Source of the DNA: a virus
Virus record (IMG/VR): IMGVR_UViG_3300036845_000089
Coordinates: 1-28,191 of that record
Reading direction: 5' to 3' (one strand)
Length of the DNA stretch: 28,191 nt
In this document: piece after piece, positions 6,787-13,818 of the stretch
Layout: every line of letters begins with the position of its first letter
How positions within the stretch are numbered: position 1 is the first letter of the stretch
Translations under genes and position numbers: made by a program
Notes under the pieces: model-generated
What the model was told of the DNA's origin: nothing
The model's database searches: none
Seen by the model: only the letters and a program-made list of their open reading frames with translations

Positions 6787-6980
6787 ACCTTCGTGTCGGA
6801 CAACGGATCGAATTGCCTGTGCATTACGATGCATGGATGCAAGGCGCTCGCACTGGCGTTATCACGTCAATTCGTCGCAATCGTCCGGGCTTGTCGGATT
6901 GTGCTTATGTCAAGTGCGATCACCCCGGTATGCGTCGGCGTGTGAAATTGTGGCGGCTTGATTGGAGCTACTGCAAGTGA
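6783..6980 (+). CDS. Small basic beta-rich protein (65 aa)
   Basis: 65 aa starting MNLRVGQRIELPVHYDAWMQ. ATGA overlap with the gene before and GTGA overlap with the gene after. The pattern of short strands with Gly and basic residues (ITSIRRNRPGLSDCAYVKCD) suggests a small barrel-like, SH3- or Tudor-like fold. That is only an impression. Function unknown. Confidence 0.65.
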   Translation: MNLRVGQRIELPVHYDAWMQGARTGVITSIRRNRPGLSDCAYVKCDHPGMRRRVKLWRLDWSYCK

Positions 6981-7159
6981 ACCACATCCAACATCTCACC
7001 GAGCAGCGCGACGAAGCGCTGGCCGCAAAGGCGGAAGCAATTCGATTGCTGTGCGAACTAGAGGCATACTTGTTATCTCCTAAGTTCTACGACGATACGA
7101 CCGTGCAGATTGCGGACGTATTGCGTAGGCTTGCGCCTGTTCGATACGCATTACTCTAA
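6977..7159 (+). CDS. Small helical protein (60 aa)
   Basis: Starts at GTG 6977, overlapping the previous TGA, with GGAG about nine bases ahead. An in-frame TTG at 6962 is less likely. The product is almost entirely helical (HLTEQRDEALAAKAEAIRLL) with coiled-coil character, like the short helical peptides common in phage early regions. Function unknown. Confidence 0.6.
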   Translation: MNHIQHLTEQRDEALAAKAEAIRLLCELEAYLLSPKFYDDTTVQIADVLRRLAPVRYALL

Positions 7160-7174
7160 CAACGGGAGGACATT

Positions 7175-7192
7175 ATGTCACCCGCTAGCTAA
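7175..7192 (+). promoter_or_regulatory. Possible 5-codon leader ORF with a strong ribosome-binding site
   Basis: A GGGAGGA is placed correctly ahead of ATG TCA CCC GCT AGC TAA (MSPAS). Its stop lies inside a hairpin (7184-7188/7196-7200). Either this is a leader peptide that controls the RNA structure behind it, or a ribosome-binding site left over from a lost gene. Confidence 0.3.
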
Positions 7193-7292
7193 AGCCTAGC
7201 ATCAATAGCGTCATGGCGACCGTCCCGAAAGGCGCGGCGCTGTGTCGCTATTGGTAGTGGGCTTTTCCACGACGGTCTACACCGCCTTGTAG
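7184..7292 (+). ncRNA. Candidate structured RNA with crossing helices
   Basis: Perfect helices are 7184-7188/7196-7200, CAATAGCG 7203-7210 with CGCTATTG 7246-7253, GACCGTC 7218-7224 with GACGGTC 7271-7277, 7257-7260/7267-7270, and CTACA 7277-7281 with TGTAG 7288-7292. The 8-bp and 7-bp helices cross each other. They therefore form either a pseudoknot or two alternative folds. The element ends five bases before a palindrome copy whose right half is the ribosome-binding site of the next gene. It could be a cis-acting leader or a small RNA. Confidence 0.5.
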
Positions 7293-7316
7293 CTTTTAAC
7301 CCTGAGGGTAACTGAA

Positions 7317-7409
7317 ATGAAATACGTTGTTGCTTTCTCTATCGCTGCCTGTGTCATGGTGATCGGCGTCAACCTCACCCTTCTCGCTGCCGAGTTCGGG
7401 CTAATCTGA
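7317..7409 (+). CDS. 30-aa single-span membrane peptide
   Basis: ATG at 7317, with GAGGG from the palindrome copy 7297-7311 serving as Shine-Dalgarno. The peptide, beginning MKYVVAFSIAACVMVIGVNL, is one hydrophobic helix and could also be read as a signal-like sequence. TGATG overlap with the next gene supports real translation. Function unknown. Confidence 0.55.
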   Translation: MKYVVAFSIAACVMVIGVNLTLLAAEFGLI

Positions 7410-7660
7410 TGTTTGAACGATTGCGGTATAACGCATATCTCAGCAAGGTGAACGTCGCCTATTCCGAAATGTGCCCCGGCCAGCGCGTGCTATCCATGCA
7501 AATGATGGGACCGCGTTACGACGACTATAACAATGCGTCCTATGTTTGTTTCAAGGAAGGCGTTGAGCCGCGCACACTCGCGATGATATGCCGCGTGGCG
7601 TTGGATACCGATAAGACGGTGCTTCATGTTATCGAAGCAATGAACCAAGCTGCCGCTTAA
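7409..7660 (+). CDS. Small protein of unknown function (83 aa)
   Basis: 83 aa starting MFERLRYNAYLSKVNVAYSE. Mixed alpha/beta composition with several Met and Cys residues. Start set by the TGATG overlap with the membrane peptide. Last gene of the first coupled cluster; no terminator visible behind it. No family recognised. Confidence 0.65.
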   Translation: MFERLRYNAYLSKVNVAYSEMCPGQRVLSMQMMGPRYDDYNNASYVCFKEGVEPRTLAMICRVALDTDKTVLHVIEAMNQAAA

Positions 7661-7721
7661 TCGTTACTCAACTTATACGCGTACACCTAACACGTTTGCG
7701 CGCATTGGTTGCGTAAATAAA

Positions 7722-7740
7722 TGTCAATACCCTATTGACA
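7722..7740. promoter_or_regulatory. Perfect inverted repeat covering a -35 box
   Basis: TGTCAATA-CCC-TATTGACA, 8-bp arms and a 3-bp centre. The right arm contains the consensus -35 TTGACA, but the expected -10 position (7758-7763, CAATGT) is poor. It may be an operator controlling the gene at 7817. Confidence 0.45.
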
Positions 7741-7816
7741 AGGCCCCTTTCCTATGCCAATGTAGGAATGACGCAACGGCACTCCGCGTAAGTGAGTGTC
7801 AACAGGAGTAGTGGTA

Positions 7817-8989
7817 ATGGTAAGACGACCCACGCTGGCTAACACCGGCAATGAGAATGAGGACGGCAGCGAAGGCGGGTTCGCACCCGGCGTTGCTGAG
7901 CATATCGCTGGCGACATGAGCGGCGAAGCAGGCGAGACTGAGCGGTTCGATGCAAGCGAAGGCGAGCCAACGCAGGAAGAAGGCCCGGACGTTGCGACAA
8001 TCACGGACAAGCCGACGCGTCCCGCTGCTAACCCGCAGGGTAACGGCAGCAACGCACCGCGCGCCGTGTCATCCAAGACAGCGTATAACACGCTGAAAAA
8101 GAAGGTGCAGGACCTTGGCGAGCAGCTTGGAGGCGGCAAGACCAGCATGATCAAGCTGGCTGAGATCGTCACTGAGTATGCGCAGGACGGCACGATCACA
8201 GTCGAACAGGTTCCCGAGATTTACGACCGCTTCAAGGCGGGCGCGTCGAAGGGTTCGACCATGATTGAGGTTGGCGAAGTCTCCGACGATGCAGCAATGG
8301 GCATGGTGTCGGCGAAGTCAATCGATCAGCAGTTGTCGAAGCTGCGTCAGTTCGTCATCCTTGGCGGCAAGTACGAGAGCGATGCGCTCGATCTTGTCTA
8401 CAAGGCGCGCAACATGCACATTGAGTTGCTGCGTGCTGCGAACGCCACTTCAAACGAGAAGGAAAAGGCCGAACTCAAGAAAGGGATCAAGCCCGGTTCA
8501 ACGTACAGCGTGCTTGTTGACGTGGCCCGCGCCCAACTCAAGAAGCAGAAGGAAGCCGTCGAAGCTGGCAAGAAGTCCGGCGTCAAGCATACCGGCCTCG
8601 CGCCGTTACTGTCTGATAACGAGCTTCGCGATCTCATGACGCAGGAAGTCAAAGAGCCTGTGGACAAGACCGGCGAAGACTATCTTCTCGACACGCTGAT
8701 CAAGGCGCGTGCAACCGCCAAGGGCAGCGACAAACGCAACGCGATCACATGCGTTGAACTGGACAACGCCATCGAGTGGCTGCGTGCAGCAATGGGCGTG
8801 GTTGCGCCCGACATGCTGGCGGAATACGACGCTGAGGAAGCCAAAGCGGTGCAAGCCAAGGAAGCCGCCAAGCAGGCGAAAGCGGAGGCCGACGAAATCA
8901 GGGCCGCCAAGGCTGGTGAAGTGAAGCCCGCCAAGGAAAGCAAGGCAGAGCGGCAGGCGAAGCTTGCCACCGAGCAGCCCGCCGCCTGA
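7817..8989 (+). CDS. Charged helical protein of unknown function (390 aa)
   Basis: 390 aa from ATG 7817, with GGAG in the usual position. A GTG at 7796 lies ahead of the ribosome-binding site and is rejected. The first ~90 residues are acidic and disordered-looking (Gly, Glu, Asp, Asn). The middle (about 95-270) is helical and contains QLSKLRQFVILGGKYESDAL. The last ~60 residues are an Ala/Lys/Glu-rich helix that could form a coiled coil. It stands alone between an inverted repeat and a strong terminator, which suggests a separate, possibly abundant transcript. The architecture recalls structural or nucleic-acid-coating proteins, but I cannot name it. Confidence 0.75.
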   Translation: MVRRPTLANTGNENEDGSEGGFAPGVAEHIAGDMSGEAGETERFDASEGEPTQEEGPDVATITDKPTRPAANPQGNGSNAPRAVSSKTAYNTLKKKVQDLGEQLGGGKTSMIKLAEIVTEYAQDGTITVEQVPEIYDRFKAGASKGSTMIEVGEVSDDAAMGMVSAKSIDQQLSKLRQFVILGGKYESDALDLVYKARNMHIELLRAANATSNEKEKAELKKGIKPGSTYSVLVDVARAQLKKQKEAVEAGKKSGVKHTGLAPLLSDNELRDLMTQEVKEPVDKTGEDYLLDTLIKARATAKGSDKRNAITCVELDNAIEWLRAAMGVVAPDMLAEYDAEEAKAVQAKEAAKQAKAEADEIRAAKAGEVKPAKESKAERQAKLATEQPAA

Positions 8990-8994
8990 ACTTA

Positions 8995-9019
8995 CTCTCA
9001 GGGTTACATACGCTGAGAG
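8995..9019 (+). other. Hairpin formed with a palindrome copy
   Basis: CTCTCAG (8995-9001) and CTGAGAG (9013-9019) are perfectly complementary. The left arm is part of a palindrome copy with one altered half (8992-9006). It sits just ahead of the terminator. Confidence 0.4.
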
Positions 9020-9026
9020 GGATTAG

Positions 9027-9056
9027 CCCGCGCCTAACCAGCGCGGGTTTTTTGTT
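9027..9056 (+). terminator. Strong rho-independent terminator
   Basis: 7-bp GC stem CCCGCGC/GCGCGGG with a 7-nt loop and six T residues directly behind (9048-9053). Ends the transcript of the 390-aa protein. Confidence 0.9.
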
Positions 9057-9064
9057 GCACACCT

Positions 9065-9086
9065 ATCATCAACGCATCATCAACGC
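9065..9086. repeat. Tandem duplication of an 11-bp unit
   Basis: ATCATCAACGC occurs twice in direct contact (9065-9075 and 9076-9086). A hairpin AACGC-CGCA-GCGTT follows at 9096-9109. Confidence 0.5.
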
Positions 9087-9142
9087 CAACCGTAAAACGC
9101 CGCAGCGTTGCTTATCGTCCAGCCCTATCCTCTTAACGCATG

Positions 9143-9331
9143 TGCGTGCAAGCGCCTGCGGCACTTACACTTCGCCGTAAGTAAACATGCGCACGCAATT
9201 GCCGTCAAGTCCCCAAGCAACTGGGCGTTGCATCCCCCGCAACGAAATTGACGGCAAGGGCGGCAGGGACGTGGCCGCAACCGTATCCCTGCCGCCCACT
9301 CTCTACGCTACTCGCACGGGCGTTATCGTGC
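9143..9331 (+). ncRNA. Candidate structured RNA or leader (~190 nt)
   Basis: No gene is visible between the terminator at 9056 and the start at 9356. Perfect helices are TGCGTGC 9143-9149 with 9191-9197, around ACTTAC 9163-9168 with 9177-9182. TTGCCGTCAA 9199-9208 pairs with 9248-9257 and encloses CGTTGC 9226-9231 with 9239-9244. The 12-bp GGGCGGCAGGGA 9258-9269 pairs with 9286-9297, and GCACG 9314-9318 with 9327-9331. A 10-bp and a 12-bp perfect stem side by side are very unlikely by chance. It could be the leader of the 9356 gene or an independent RNA. No promoter was recognised. Confidence 0.6.
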
Positions 9332-9355
9332 ACTTTAACCCTTGGAGTAACTGAC

Positions 9356-9610
9356 GTGTCAAAATCGGTAAAACCTGCAATCACAATCGTCTTGCGCAAC
9401 CCAACGCAGCTTAACCCCAGCTATTTTTGGGAAGTGCAGCCCTATTTCAACTTCCCATTCAAAAAGAACGTGCCATTCACCAAACAAATCGAGGACATTG
9501 AGCGCAAAGTCAAGCGCATAATGTGCAGCGACAAGCATTGGGACGTGTGCATGCCCAGACACAACGAGCGTGTCATTACCATCGATGATACGGACGACTG
9601 CGAGGAGTAA
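9356..9610 (+). CDS. Small protein of unknown function (84 aa)
   Basis: 84 aa from GTG 9356. The GGAG used for initiation is part of palindrome copy 9336-9350. Starts SKSVKPAITIVLRNPTQLNP after the initiator, contains two Cys, and ends in an acidic tail (DDTDDCEE). The open frame extends upstream through the structured region, but no start there has a ribosome-binding site. TAATG overlap with the next gene. No family recognised. Confidence 0.6.
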   Translation: MSKSVKPAITIVLRNPTQLNPSYFWEVQPYFNFPFKKNVPFTKQIEDIERKVKRIMCSDKHWDVCMPRHNERVITIDDTDDCEE

Positions 9611-9915
9611 TGCGCAACCTTCGTGTAATGCGACGCGGCGACGACATGCCCATGTATGGCACGGTTACGCGTGTCGGCAGGAATAAATACGAGGTTGTCA
9701 TCAAGTTCGTCAAATCGAAGCGCATTCTGCACAAGGAGCAACTTCCCCTGCCGACACGCGAGGCGGTGCAACGGTTCTTCGCTCGCGAGTATCCATCGCT
9801 CACATGGGGCGAGCCTAAGGTTAAGGTTCGCATCAAGCTAGCGCGCATCAAGCCACCAAAGAAGAAGGTTACCCGCAAGGGTAAGCGCAAACCAAGAAAG
9901 GAAACAAAACGATGA
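9610..9915 (+). CDS. Very basic small protein (101 aa)
   Basis: 101 aa. ATG at 9610 overlaps the upstream TAA, with GAGGAG immediately ahead. The N-terminal half is strand-rich (MYGTVTRVGRNKYEVVIKF). The last 30 residues are almost all Lys, Arg, Pro and Thr, which suggests nucleic-acid binding. Part of that tail (VTRKGK) is encoded by palindrome copy 9869-9884. Stop overlaps the next ATG. Function unknown. Confidence 0.65.
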   Translation: MRNLRVMRRGDDMPMYGTVTRVGRNKYEVVIKFVKSKRILHKEQLPLPTREAVQRFFAREYPSLTWGEPKVKVRIKLARIKPPKKKVTRKGKRKPRKETKR

Positions 9916-10058
9916 GCCATATGTTCGACGGACCCTTCTGTCGCAGACAGCGCAAGCTGGCCAAAATATGGCGGGCTATCGCGCGGCGGTGGCGCGATGC
10001 GCCATTGCATCGTATCGTCGTCACCTATCATGACGGCGGCGACGATTGGGAAGTTTGA
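9912..10058 (+). CDS. 48-aa basic peptide
   Basis: ATG at 9912 forms an ATGA overlap with the previous gene. The product starts MSHMFDGPFCRRQRKLAKIW and ends with an acidic segment (HDGGDDWEV). Arg/Trp-rich centre. Accepted because of the coupling. No family recognised. Confidence 0.5.
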   Translation: MSHMFDGPFCRRQRKLAKIWRAIARRWRDAPLHRIVVTYHDGGDDWEV

Positions 10059-10106
10059 CGTTGCGATAATCAGAATGTCACCCCGCATTTTTCTGAACTT
10101 TCCATC

Positions 10107-10134
10107 TTGACAGCACCTTACGGATATGTAAGAG
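10107..10134 (+). promoter_or_regulatory. Possible promoter for the MoxR/VWA operon
   Basis: Perfect -35 TTGACA (10107-10112) and TAAGAG (10129-10134) with a 16-bp spacer. A palindrome copy (10151-10165) lies between it and the start codon at 10187, the same order as at the portal promoter. Confidence 0.4.
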
Positions 10135-10186
10135 TGTGTCATCAACCCAGTTACCCCACGGGTAACGCAGCTTAGAAAGACCGACG

Positions 10187-11296
10187 ATGAAACTGAACCA
10201 ACTCACCGCGCGAATACCGGCGCTGTACTATAGCGCGTTGGAGACGGGCGGGCCGTCCTATATCACCGAAAGCGCGCCGGGGCGTGGCAAAACCTCTGTC
10301 TGGTGCCAGTTCCCTAAAATCATGAAGCGGATTGACCCGCAGGGTAACTATGGATTGAGCGTCATCAATGGCGCGAATTTCACGCTGATGACAGCGATGG
10401 GGTTCATGGTCCCCGTCACTGACGAGAACGGCAGACAGGTATCTCAGTTCACTCTGCCGTATTGGTGGATGACGACCGAGGGCAAGCCGCTTGATGCGTA
10501 CGATGGCGGGATCATCCTTGTTGACGAGGCCGACAAGCTTGGTATGGATGAAAAGAAGATCGTTGGCGAAGCGGCGCTGAGCAAGATACTGGGCTCGCAT
10601 CGGTTCCCTCCGGGCTGGGTGGTTATCTTCGCCGCCAATCGCATGTCGGATCGTTCAGGCTCAACGCGTGACTTGGATCATCTGATCAATCGTCGCATCA
10701 GAATTGAGATTACCGACGATGTTGAAAGCTGGGTGGAATGGGCGCTAGCTGAGAAGCTATTGCCCGAGACGATCCAGTTCGGCGAAGAAAATCCGCAGCT
10801 ATTGTTTGAGCCGAAGCCGGATGATCAGCGCCCATGGTGCACTCCAAGGTCACTACACCAGATTGACATTCATCTGCAAAGCTTGATGCGTTCGTTCGGC
10901 ACTGACAAGATACCGACTGATCCTCTCACACAAGAGGAAGTCAAGGGCGGGATCGGTGCGCCAGCATGTGCGCAGTTCATGAAGACGATCCGATTGGGGC
11001 AGGAGCTATCGAGCTACGAGGATGTTATCGCCAACCCAACGAAAGTTACTCTGCCGGGTAAGCCTGACGCGATGCGATTAATGAGCTACAAGATCGCCAG
11101 CCGCGTGTCACCCGAGGATGCGAAGCAGGCGCTCACGTTCATGGCTCGCATGCCGATGGAACACCAGACCATCTTCGTGAGGATGGCAATCCAACGTCAA
11201 TATCAGTTGGCGTTTCAAGCTGACTTTGCGGCATGGTGCGGCAGGAATACCGCGCTGATTGCTATCCTCAACCGTTACAAGACGGAGAACAAATGA
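10187..11296 (+). CDS. MoxR-type AAA+ ATPase
   Basis: 369 aa. Walker A APGRGKTS (30-37), Walker B IILVDEAD (109-116), sensor 1 Asn in FAANR (148-152) and a double Arg at 169-170 as likely arginine finger. The length and the FPPGWVVIFAANR stretch fit MoxR-like chaperone ATPases. These work with a VWA-domain partner to remodel or insert metal centres into target proteins. Exactly such a partner (11875-13263) lies two short genes downstream, so both probably act as one complex. The target in a phage is unknown. A palindrome copy lies in the coding sequence at 11046-11061 (VTLPGK). The start has a weak AGAAAG ahead. ATGATG overlap with the next ORF. Confidence 0.85.
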   Translation: MKLNQLTARIPALYYSALETGGPSYITESAPGRGKTSVWCQFPKIMKRIDPQGNYGLSVINGANFTLMTAMGFMVPVTDENGRQVSQFTLPYWWMTTEGKPLDAYDGGIILVDEADKLGMDEKKIVGEAALSKILGSHRFPPGWVVIFAANRMSDRSGSTRDLDHLINRRIRIEITDDVESWVEWALAEKLLPETIQFGEENPQLLFEPKPDDQRPWCTPRSLHQIDIHLQSLMRSFGTDKIPTDPLTQEEVKGGIGAPACAQFMKTIRLGQELSSYEDVIANPTKVTLPGKPDAMRLMSYKIASRVSPEDAKQALTFMARMPMEHQTIFVRMAIQRQYQLAFQADFAAWCGRNTALIAILNRYKTENK

Positions 11297-11364
11297 TGGA
11301 TATGCATACTGTCTACATTGTCATGATGCTGGTTTTCTTTTGCGTTGCCGCCGACGGTAAATAA
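11293..11364 (+). CDS. 23-aa membrane peptide
   Basis: ATG overlaps the stop of the ATPase gene. The peptide begins MMDMHTVYIVMMLVFFCVAA and is one hydrophobic segment. Its TAA stop is the first three bases of palindrome copy 11362-11376. Tiny, but coupled and compositionally sensible. Confidence 0.45.
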   Translation: MMDMHTVYIVMMLVFFCVAADGK

Positions 11365-11490
11365 CCCAGTGGGTAAGGCGAAGATCGATGGGTGGTGGAT
11401 GCAGTCCACTAAAGGACTAGCGGCGGAGCCTCCAACTAGAATGGTTACCCTGTACCACAACCCACCTTCCGCCTTACCCCAAGACTGCCA
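11362..11490 (+). ncRNA. Candidate long hairpin RNA built around palindrome halves
   Basis: GGGTAAGGCG (11371-11380) is perfectly complementary to 11470-11479. The stem continues with GGGTGGTGG (11390-11398) against CCACAACCC (11455-11463), with one mismatch. A small hairpin AGTCC/GGACT (11403-11407/11414-11418) lies in the loop. The outer arm is the right half of a palindrome copy, and its partner contains an isolated left half. No good ORF fills this gap. It may be a processing site, an attenuator or a small RNA between the ATPase and the next gene. Confidence 0.45.
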
Positions 11491-11551
11491 AGTGTCAGCC
11501 ACACTTAATGAGACATTGCTTCTTGTCGATACAATTATAGGACCTGCCACC

Positions 11552-11770
11552 ATGCGACTTGTATTCAACACCACGTTAACTGTGGACGTGAGCGCCAACG
11601 ATGATGAACTGCGTAAGGCGTTCATGGAGTTGGTCGCCCAGTCCGCGCGTACGGTCTATGGACCGGCAGCGATGTTGGCCAAGTCCCGACCGACCATCAA
11701 GATCACGGAGACTTCGCGCGATGGCATGGTGGACATTGACTTGTTCGACGAAGCGTTACCCAATGGGTAA
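11552..11770 (+). CDS. Small protein of unknown function (72 aa)
   Basis: 72 aa starting MRLVFNTTLTVDVSANDDEL, with AGGA about ten bases ahead. The frame is open back to 11345, but only through the long hairpin and without a good start. Strand-helix-strand pattern. Ends LPNG with its stop in the right half of palindrome copy 11756-11770. The next start codon lies in the centre of the same copy. No family recognised. Confidence 0.6.
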   Translation: MRLVFNTTLTVDVSANDDELRKAFMELVAQSARTVYGPAAMLAKSRPTIKITETSRDGMVDIDLFDEALPNG

Positions 11771-11951
11771 CGACCGGCTGCACCCTGAAACGATGCATAC
11801 ACTTCGCCAGCTTGTCCGCCTGCACGGCGCGGACGATCTAATCATCGCCATTCAAGATATAGAGAAAGACGACAATGCCCTTAGCTCAACACGAGATGGA
11901 AGCGTCGCCAGTCGCCGGAGAGATCGAGACGTGGCCCCAACTAAAGCTTAG
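11763..11951 (+). CDS. Small helical protein overlapping its neighbours (62 aa)
   Basis: 62 aa. The ATG is the centre of a palindrome copy (CCCAATGGG), overlapping the previous gene by 8 bases. The segment TMHTLRQLVRLHGADDLIIA is a convincing helical phage-protein pattern. The tail is Arg/Asp-rich and overlaps the first 77 bases of the VWA protein gene in another frame, which is a long overlap. Function unknown. Confidence 0.5.
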   Translation: MGNDRLHPETMHTLRQLVRLHGADDLIIAIQDIEKDDNALSSTRDGSVASRRRDRDVAPTKA

Positions 11952-13263
11952 CGCGCCGCATGAGAAGCAGTGGGCCGAGTTCAAAGCGTGCATGCTGTGG
12001 GCGGTGCCATCGTTCAGCGACATATGGCTGGCGATGATGGTGGACAAGTATTGCGATCACGCATGGTTCACCGACTGCATCCCGACAGCAGCAACAGATG
12101 ATAAATATCTTTATGTAAATCCTACATGGTTCTTCGCCCTCACACTTGACGAGCAACTGTTCGTCGCCTGCCATGAAGTTGAGCATGCGATGTATGGACA
12201 CGCTGGGCTGGGTTACTCTCTGAGTAAGGAAGGCAAGGTTCGCTACAACGATGGCGTCTCCCTGCCGTACGACAGCGACTTGATGAACGTGGCGATGGAC
12301 TACGTTATCAATGATCAATTGATCCAAGCCAAGATCGGCAAGATGCCTGATGGTGGATGCCATTGGCCGAAGGTTGTCAACGGCGACATGGGCGTGCTGG
12401 ATGCGTACCGCGCATGCTATAAGCAACCGCCTCCCCCGCCTCAAGGTGGTAAGAGCGGGAGCAGCAACGGTGAAGGTGATGGCAAGGGTGGTAAGGGCAA
12501 CCAACCGGGTAACCCTCAGGGTAACCCATGCAATGGTCCCGGCCAACCATTCGACAAGCTGTTGCGCCCCGGTCAAGGCAGAGGCAAGAGCGCCAACAAA
12601 GCTGTGAGTGAGCGGTCGCAATCTGAGTGGGACACAACTATCACGGCGGCGATGGAAAGCGCCAAACTTCGCGGGCAGTTGCCAAGCAATCTCGACCGGG
12701 CGTTCAACAAGCGCTTGCAGCCTAAGGCTGACTGGCGCGATCTTTACATGCTGGCAGTGAGCAGAAAAATTGGTAATGACCGCTATACTTGGGACATACT
12801 CAATCAACAGCTTGCTTATCGTGGCATTGGTGCACCGGGGCGAACTTCGTATGGTTGTGATCTTGTCGTTATTGCAGTGGATACTAGTGGCAGCATTGGC
12901 CAAAGAACTCTCGACGTATTCCTAGCTGAGACGACGGCGTTGCTTGAGCAGGCTAAGCCGAAGCGCGTCATCTTTGCGCAGTGCGACGCCAAGATACATG
13001 AGTGGGACGCTATCGAGGGCACCGATGACTTGTTCGGGCGCAAGCTTAAGGGCGGCGGTGGCTCGCGCACTGAGCCAGTGTTTGACCGAATTGACGAGGA
13101 AGGGCTTATCCCCGATATGCTTGTGTATCTTACGGATGGGTATATCTCGTATCCTCCGCAAGCGCCAAGCTTCCCAGTCGTGTGGGGGTTCGTTGACAGC
13201 GGCGACAATAAGCCGCCATTCGGCGAGCTTGTCCACGTGCCAGCGCAACATGAGTTACCCTGA
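11875..13263 (+). CDS. Metallopeptidase-like/VWA-domain protein (MoxR partner)
   Basis: 462 aa. The N-terminal half holds a zinc-peptidase-like motif HEVEHAMYGH (100-109; His100, Glu101, His104, His109). A Gly/Pro-rich linker spans residues 184-245. The C-terminal half is a VWA-like domain with the MIDAS motif DTSGS (336-340) and a later YLTDG. This domain order is that of the VWA-like metallopeptidases of the DUF2201 type, which occur next to MoxR ATPases. Whether the peptidase is active cannot be told. The linker is encoded by one palindrome copy (12510-12524) flanked by extra half-sites, and another lies at 12213-12227. The stop TGA is the centre of copy 13255-13269. Confidence 0.8.
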   Translation: MPLAQHEMEASPVAGEIETWPQLKLSAPHEKQWAEFKACMLWAVPSFSDIWLAMMVDKYCDHAWFTDCIPTAATDDKYLYVNPTWFFALTLDEQLFVACHEVEHAMYGHAGLGYSLSKEGKVRYNDGVSLPYDSDLMNVAMDYVINDQLIQAKIGKMPDGGCHWPKVVNGDMGVLDAYRACYKQPPPPPQGGKSGSSNGEGDGKGGKGNQPGNPQGNPCNGPGQPFDKLLRPGQGRGKSANKAVSERSQSEWDTTITAAMESAKLRGQLPSNLDRAFNKRLQPKADWRDLYMLAVSRKIGNDRYTWDILNQQLAYRGIGAPGRTSYGCDLVVIAVDTSGSIGQRTLDVFLAETTALLEQAKPKRVIFAQCDAKIHEWDAIEGTDDLFGRKLKGGGGSRTEPVFDRIDEEGLIPDMLVYLTDGYISYPPQAPSFPVVWGFVDSGDNKPPFGELVHVPAQHELP

Positions 13264-13312
13264 GGGTAAGATGAAAATCAAACGTGCCCTTAACTCACAT
13301 TGGAGGGAGTTC

Positions 13313-13627
13313 ATGAACGTAGAGACGAAACGTTTCATTGAGGAACGCAACGACTTGTTCCGTAACCCAACCAATGAAGCGGCGACGGAGTGGTGGGTCA
13401 ATAAGGGTTTACCTGAACCACTCCACCCCTCCGGGCCGCTCGCCACCGTGCACAAGGCGCGGCTGCAATGGCTGGACGCCACCGACGATATGATTGCCCA
13501 GAGCATGGCGTGGTTGCTGGCGAATGGGTATGCCACTACGTGCAACGGCGCACCGCCGCTCACGCCAGAGCGACGTGACGCCGAGCGTGCGCGCCTTGGC
13601 AGACCGCCGCTTGGCACGGTGATGTAA
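13313..13627 (+). CDS. Protein of unknown function (104 aa)
   Basis: 104 aa from ATG 13313, preceded by an excellent GGAGGGAG. An in-frame ATG at 13271, just behind palindrome copy 13255-13269 (GAGGG as Shine-Dalgarno), would add 14 residues and is a real alternative. Starts MNVETKRFIEERNDLFRNPT. Helical, Trp- and Arg-rich, ending RLGRPPLGTVM. TAATG overlap with the next gene. No family recognised. Confidence 0.65.
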   Translation: MNVETKRFIEERNDLFRNPTNEAATEWWVNKGLPEPLHPSGPLATVHKARLQWLDATDDMIAQSMAWLLANGYATTCNGAPPLTPERRDAERARLGRPPLGTVM

Positions 13628-13818
13628 TGCAAGGGATCATACTTCTCATTATCCTCATTGCCGTGGTGTGGGGGCCGCGCGCCGCCAAGCGGTTCATTGG
13701 GTTCTGGATCAAGCTTGTGCTTGTCGTAATCGTGATCGTACTAGGTGGCGCGTTCCTTGCTGACCTGACTGACAGTCACCCGGCTAACCCACAGAGTAAG
13801 CATGCCCAAGCCAAGTAA
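13627..13818 (+). CDS. Small membrane protein, two hydrophobic segments (63 aa)
   Basis: Residues 4-16 (IILLIILIAVVWG) and 27-47 (KLVLVVIVIVLGG...) are hydrophobic, with a basic loop (RAAKRF) between them. The hydrophilic C-terminal tail is encoded in part by palindrome copy 13785-13799. Coupled to the gene before (TAATG); overlaps the gene after by 17 bases. A holin-like role is possible but unsupported. Confidence 0.65.
   Translation: MQGIILLIILIAVVWGPRAAKRFIGFWIKLVLVVIVIVLGGAFLADLTDSHPANPQSKHAQAK

Noticed and set aside
7735-7763. Promoter from the TTGACA in the inverted repeat
   Set aside because: No acceptable -10 sequence lies at 16-18 bp, so only the inverted repeat is reported.
11941-12903. 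Long minus-strand frame (320 codons)
   Set aside because: Shadow of the VWA-domain protein gene, whose zinc-peptidase and MIDAS motifs are unmistakable on the plus strand.
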